From CANKHA01 sp963750965 (GTDB lineage Bacteria; Pseudomonadota; Alphaproteobacteria; Rhizobiales; Xanthobacteraceae): a stretch of 64,000 bases of DNA. The stretch lies in NCBI GenBank assembly GCA_963750965.1, contig CAVVSK010000013.1, forward strand, positions 124,001 through 188,000, in the 5' to 3' direction. Positions 63,601-64,000 of the stretch are shown here, in pieces. Numbering within the stretch: position 1 is the first letter of the stretch; each line of letters opens with the position of its first letter. The notes below the pieces were generated by a model, which saw only the letters and a program-made list of their open reading frames with translations, searched no databases and was not told where the DNA came from. A program made the translations under genes and the position numbers.

Positions 63601-63627
63601 CCCGCCGACGTGTCTTCAGCCGGCGGG
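63601..63627 (-). terminator. Stem-loop between two small secreted-protein genes
   Basis: CCCGCCG and CGGCGGG arms, 13 bases apart, lie just after the stop at 63635 on the minus strand and are followed by TTTCAC, a weak T tract. It may partly end transcription. Confidence 0.5.
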
Positions 63628-63634
63628 CGATCGA

Positions 63635-63943
63635 TTATCTGACGTCAATCAGTTGCAGCGAGTTCACCAGCATGGACCGGCCAACCGTGACGTAGCCCGG
63701 CTCGCGAATGGGCGCGTCAACAGGGGCCGCAGCGATTTCTGCTTCCTCGTGGTAGCAAGTCGTGACCGCACCCTGCACCAATGCCGCGGCGGCCTCGAGG
63801 GCGTTCGCACTCGCGCTCGTCGGTTGCGAAAGCCGCTGCTGCACTTTCGTGAGGTCGGCGCTGCAGTGGTTGGCCAGCGCCGGGCCGCTCAGCAGCAGCA
63901 CGGCGGCGCACGACAACAGCGTTAGATTTGCATGCTTCTTCAT
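63635..63943 (-). CDS. Small secreted protein, 102 residues, unrecognised
   Basis: ATG at 63943 follows a GGGAGAA ribosome site. The signal peptide (NLTLLSCAAVLLLSGPALA-NH) leads to a mature protein of about 77 residues with two cysteines (HCSADLTK and TTCYHEEAE), which could form a disulfide, and alanine-rich helical stretches. No family is recognised. It probably shares an operon with a gene beginning beyond the window and with the protein at 62907. Confidence 0.6.
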   Translation of the reverse strand: MKKHANLTLLSCAAVLLLSGPALANHCSADLTKVQQRLSQPTSASANALEAAAALVQGAVTTCYHEEAEIAAAPVDAPIREPGYVTVGRSMLVNSLQLIDVR

Positions 63944-63966
63944 CGCAGTTCTCCCTTTCCGCCGGA

Positions 63967-64000
63967 TCAGTTGGTGTTGGCGCAGAGCGCATAGGCTGTC
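63967..64000 (-). CDS. End of a gene entering from the right edge (partial)
   Basis: The minus-strand frame reads TAYALCANTN and stops with TGA at 63967, 23 bp before the next small secreted-protein start. The short gap and same strand suggest the last residues of an operon gene, but ten residues are too few to identify it. Confidence 0.3.
   Translation of the reverse strand, partial: TAYALCANTN

Noticed and set aside
1..64000. CRISPR arrays, tRNA or rRNA genes, insertion sequences, phage genes, attachment sites
   Set aside because: I saw no regularly spaced repeats, cloverleaf-like or rRNA-like sequence, transposase or integrase coding, or target-site duplications.

Overview
The window looks like chromosomal DNA of a GC-rich soil alphaproteobacterium, most likely from the Bradyrhizobium/Rhodopseudomonas branch of Rhizobiales. 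The reasons are the many Bug/TctC-type solute receptors, the FixLJ-like signalling genes, the DUF3300/DUF2950 pair, several YkuD L,D-transpeptidases and the codon usage. This is inference from gene content; no rRNA or other marker gene is present. I saw no tRNA, rRNA, CRISPR array, phage or insertion sequence.

Layout. 1-3.35 kb: end of a nickel/cobalt transporter, then a tctC-tctB-tctA transport operon (minus strand) broken by many single-base insertions. 3.35-9.4 kb: remnants, a large FAD/Fe-S D-2-hydroxyacid dehydrogenase divergent from a serine-glyoxylate-type aminotransferase, and cysH. 9.4-16.5 kb (minus): a ThDP enzyme with a Bug receptor, a family-1 binding protein, and a two-subunit molybdenum hydroxylase. 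16.6-19.7 kb (plus): two alpha/beta hydrolases and a gentisate-dioxygenase-like bicupin. 20-28.5 kb: MASE1 histidine kinase, FixJ-type regulator, lone receiver, two L,D-transpeptidases around an amino-acid-binding protein, then DUF2950 and DUF3300. 29-47.7 kb: a dense catabolic island with three fumarylacetoacetase-family hydrolases, three class II aldolase/decarboxylase-family proteins, a Pht5-like protein, an ACMSD-like amidohydrolase, a NhaD-like permease, a maleate-isomerase-family protein, three small cupins, an SDR, a Bug receptor and HyuA/HyuB. 47.8-49.8 kb: another L,D-transpeptidase and small envelope proteins. 49.9-54.6 kb: a complete branched-chain-amino-acid-type ABC transporter. 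54.6-58.9 kb: a di-heme cytochrome remnant, secreted truncated hemoglobin, ECF sigma factor, MerR regulator and an NMT1-type binding protein. 59-64 kb: Bug receptor with a secreted esterase, a DUF6473-like protein and small secreted proteins.

How it fits together. The 18-47 kb enzymes suit breakdown of hydroxylated aromatic acids: decarboxylation (Pht5-, PhtD/CmtD- and ACMSD-like families), ring cleavage (cupin dioxygenases) and hydrolysis of the cleavage products (FAA hydrolases), with uptake through many binding proteins. The substrates cannot be read from sequence. A second theme is redox/metal sensing at 56-58 kb, where a MerR-type promoter with a 19-bp spacer lies upstream of the truncated hemoglobin and a related sequence lies just before merR.

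Quality. Nearly every broken reading frame is explained by one extra base, with no pile-up of stop codons. This favours sequencing or assembly error over true gene decay, above all in the first 3.3 kb.
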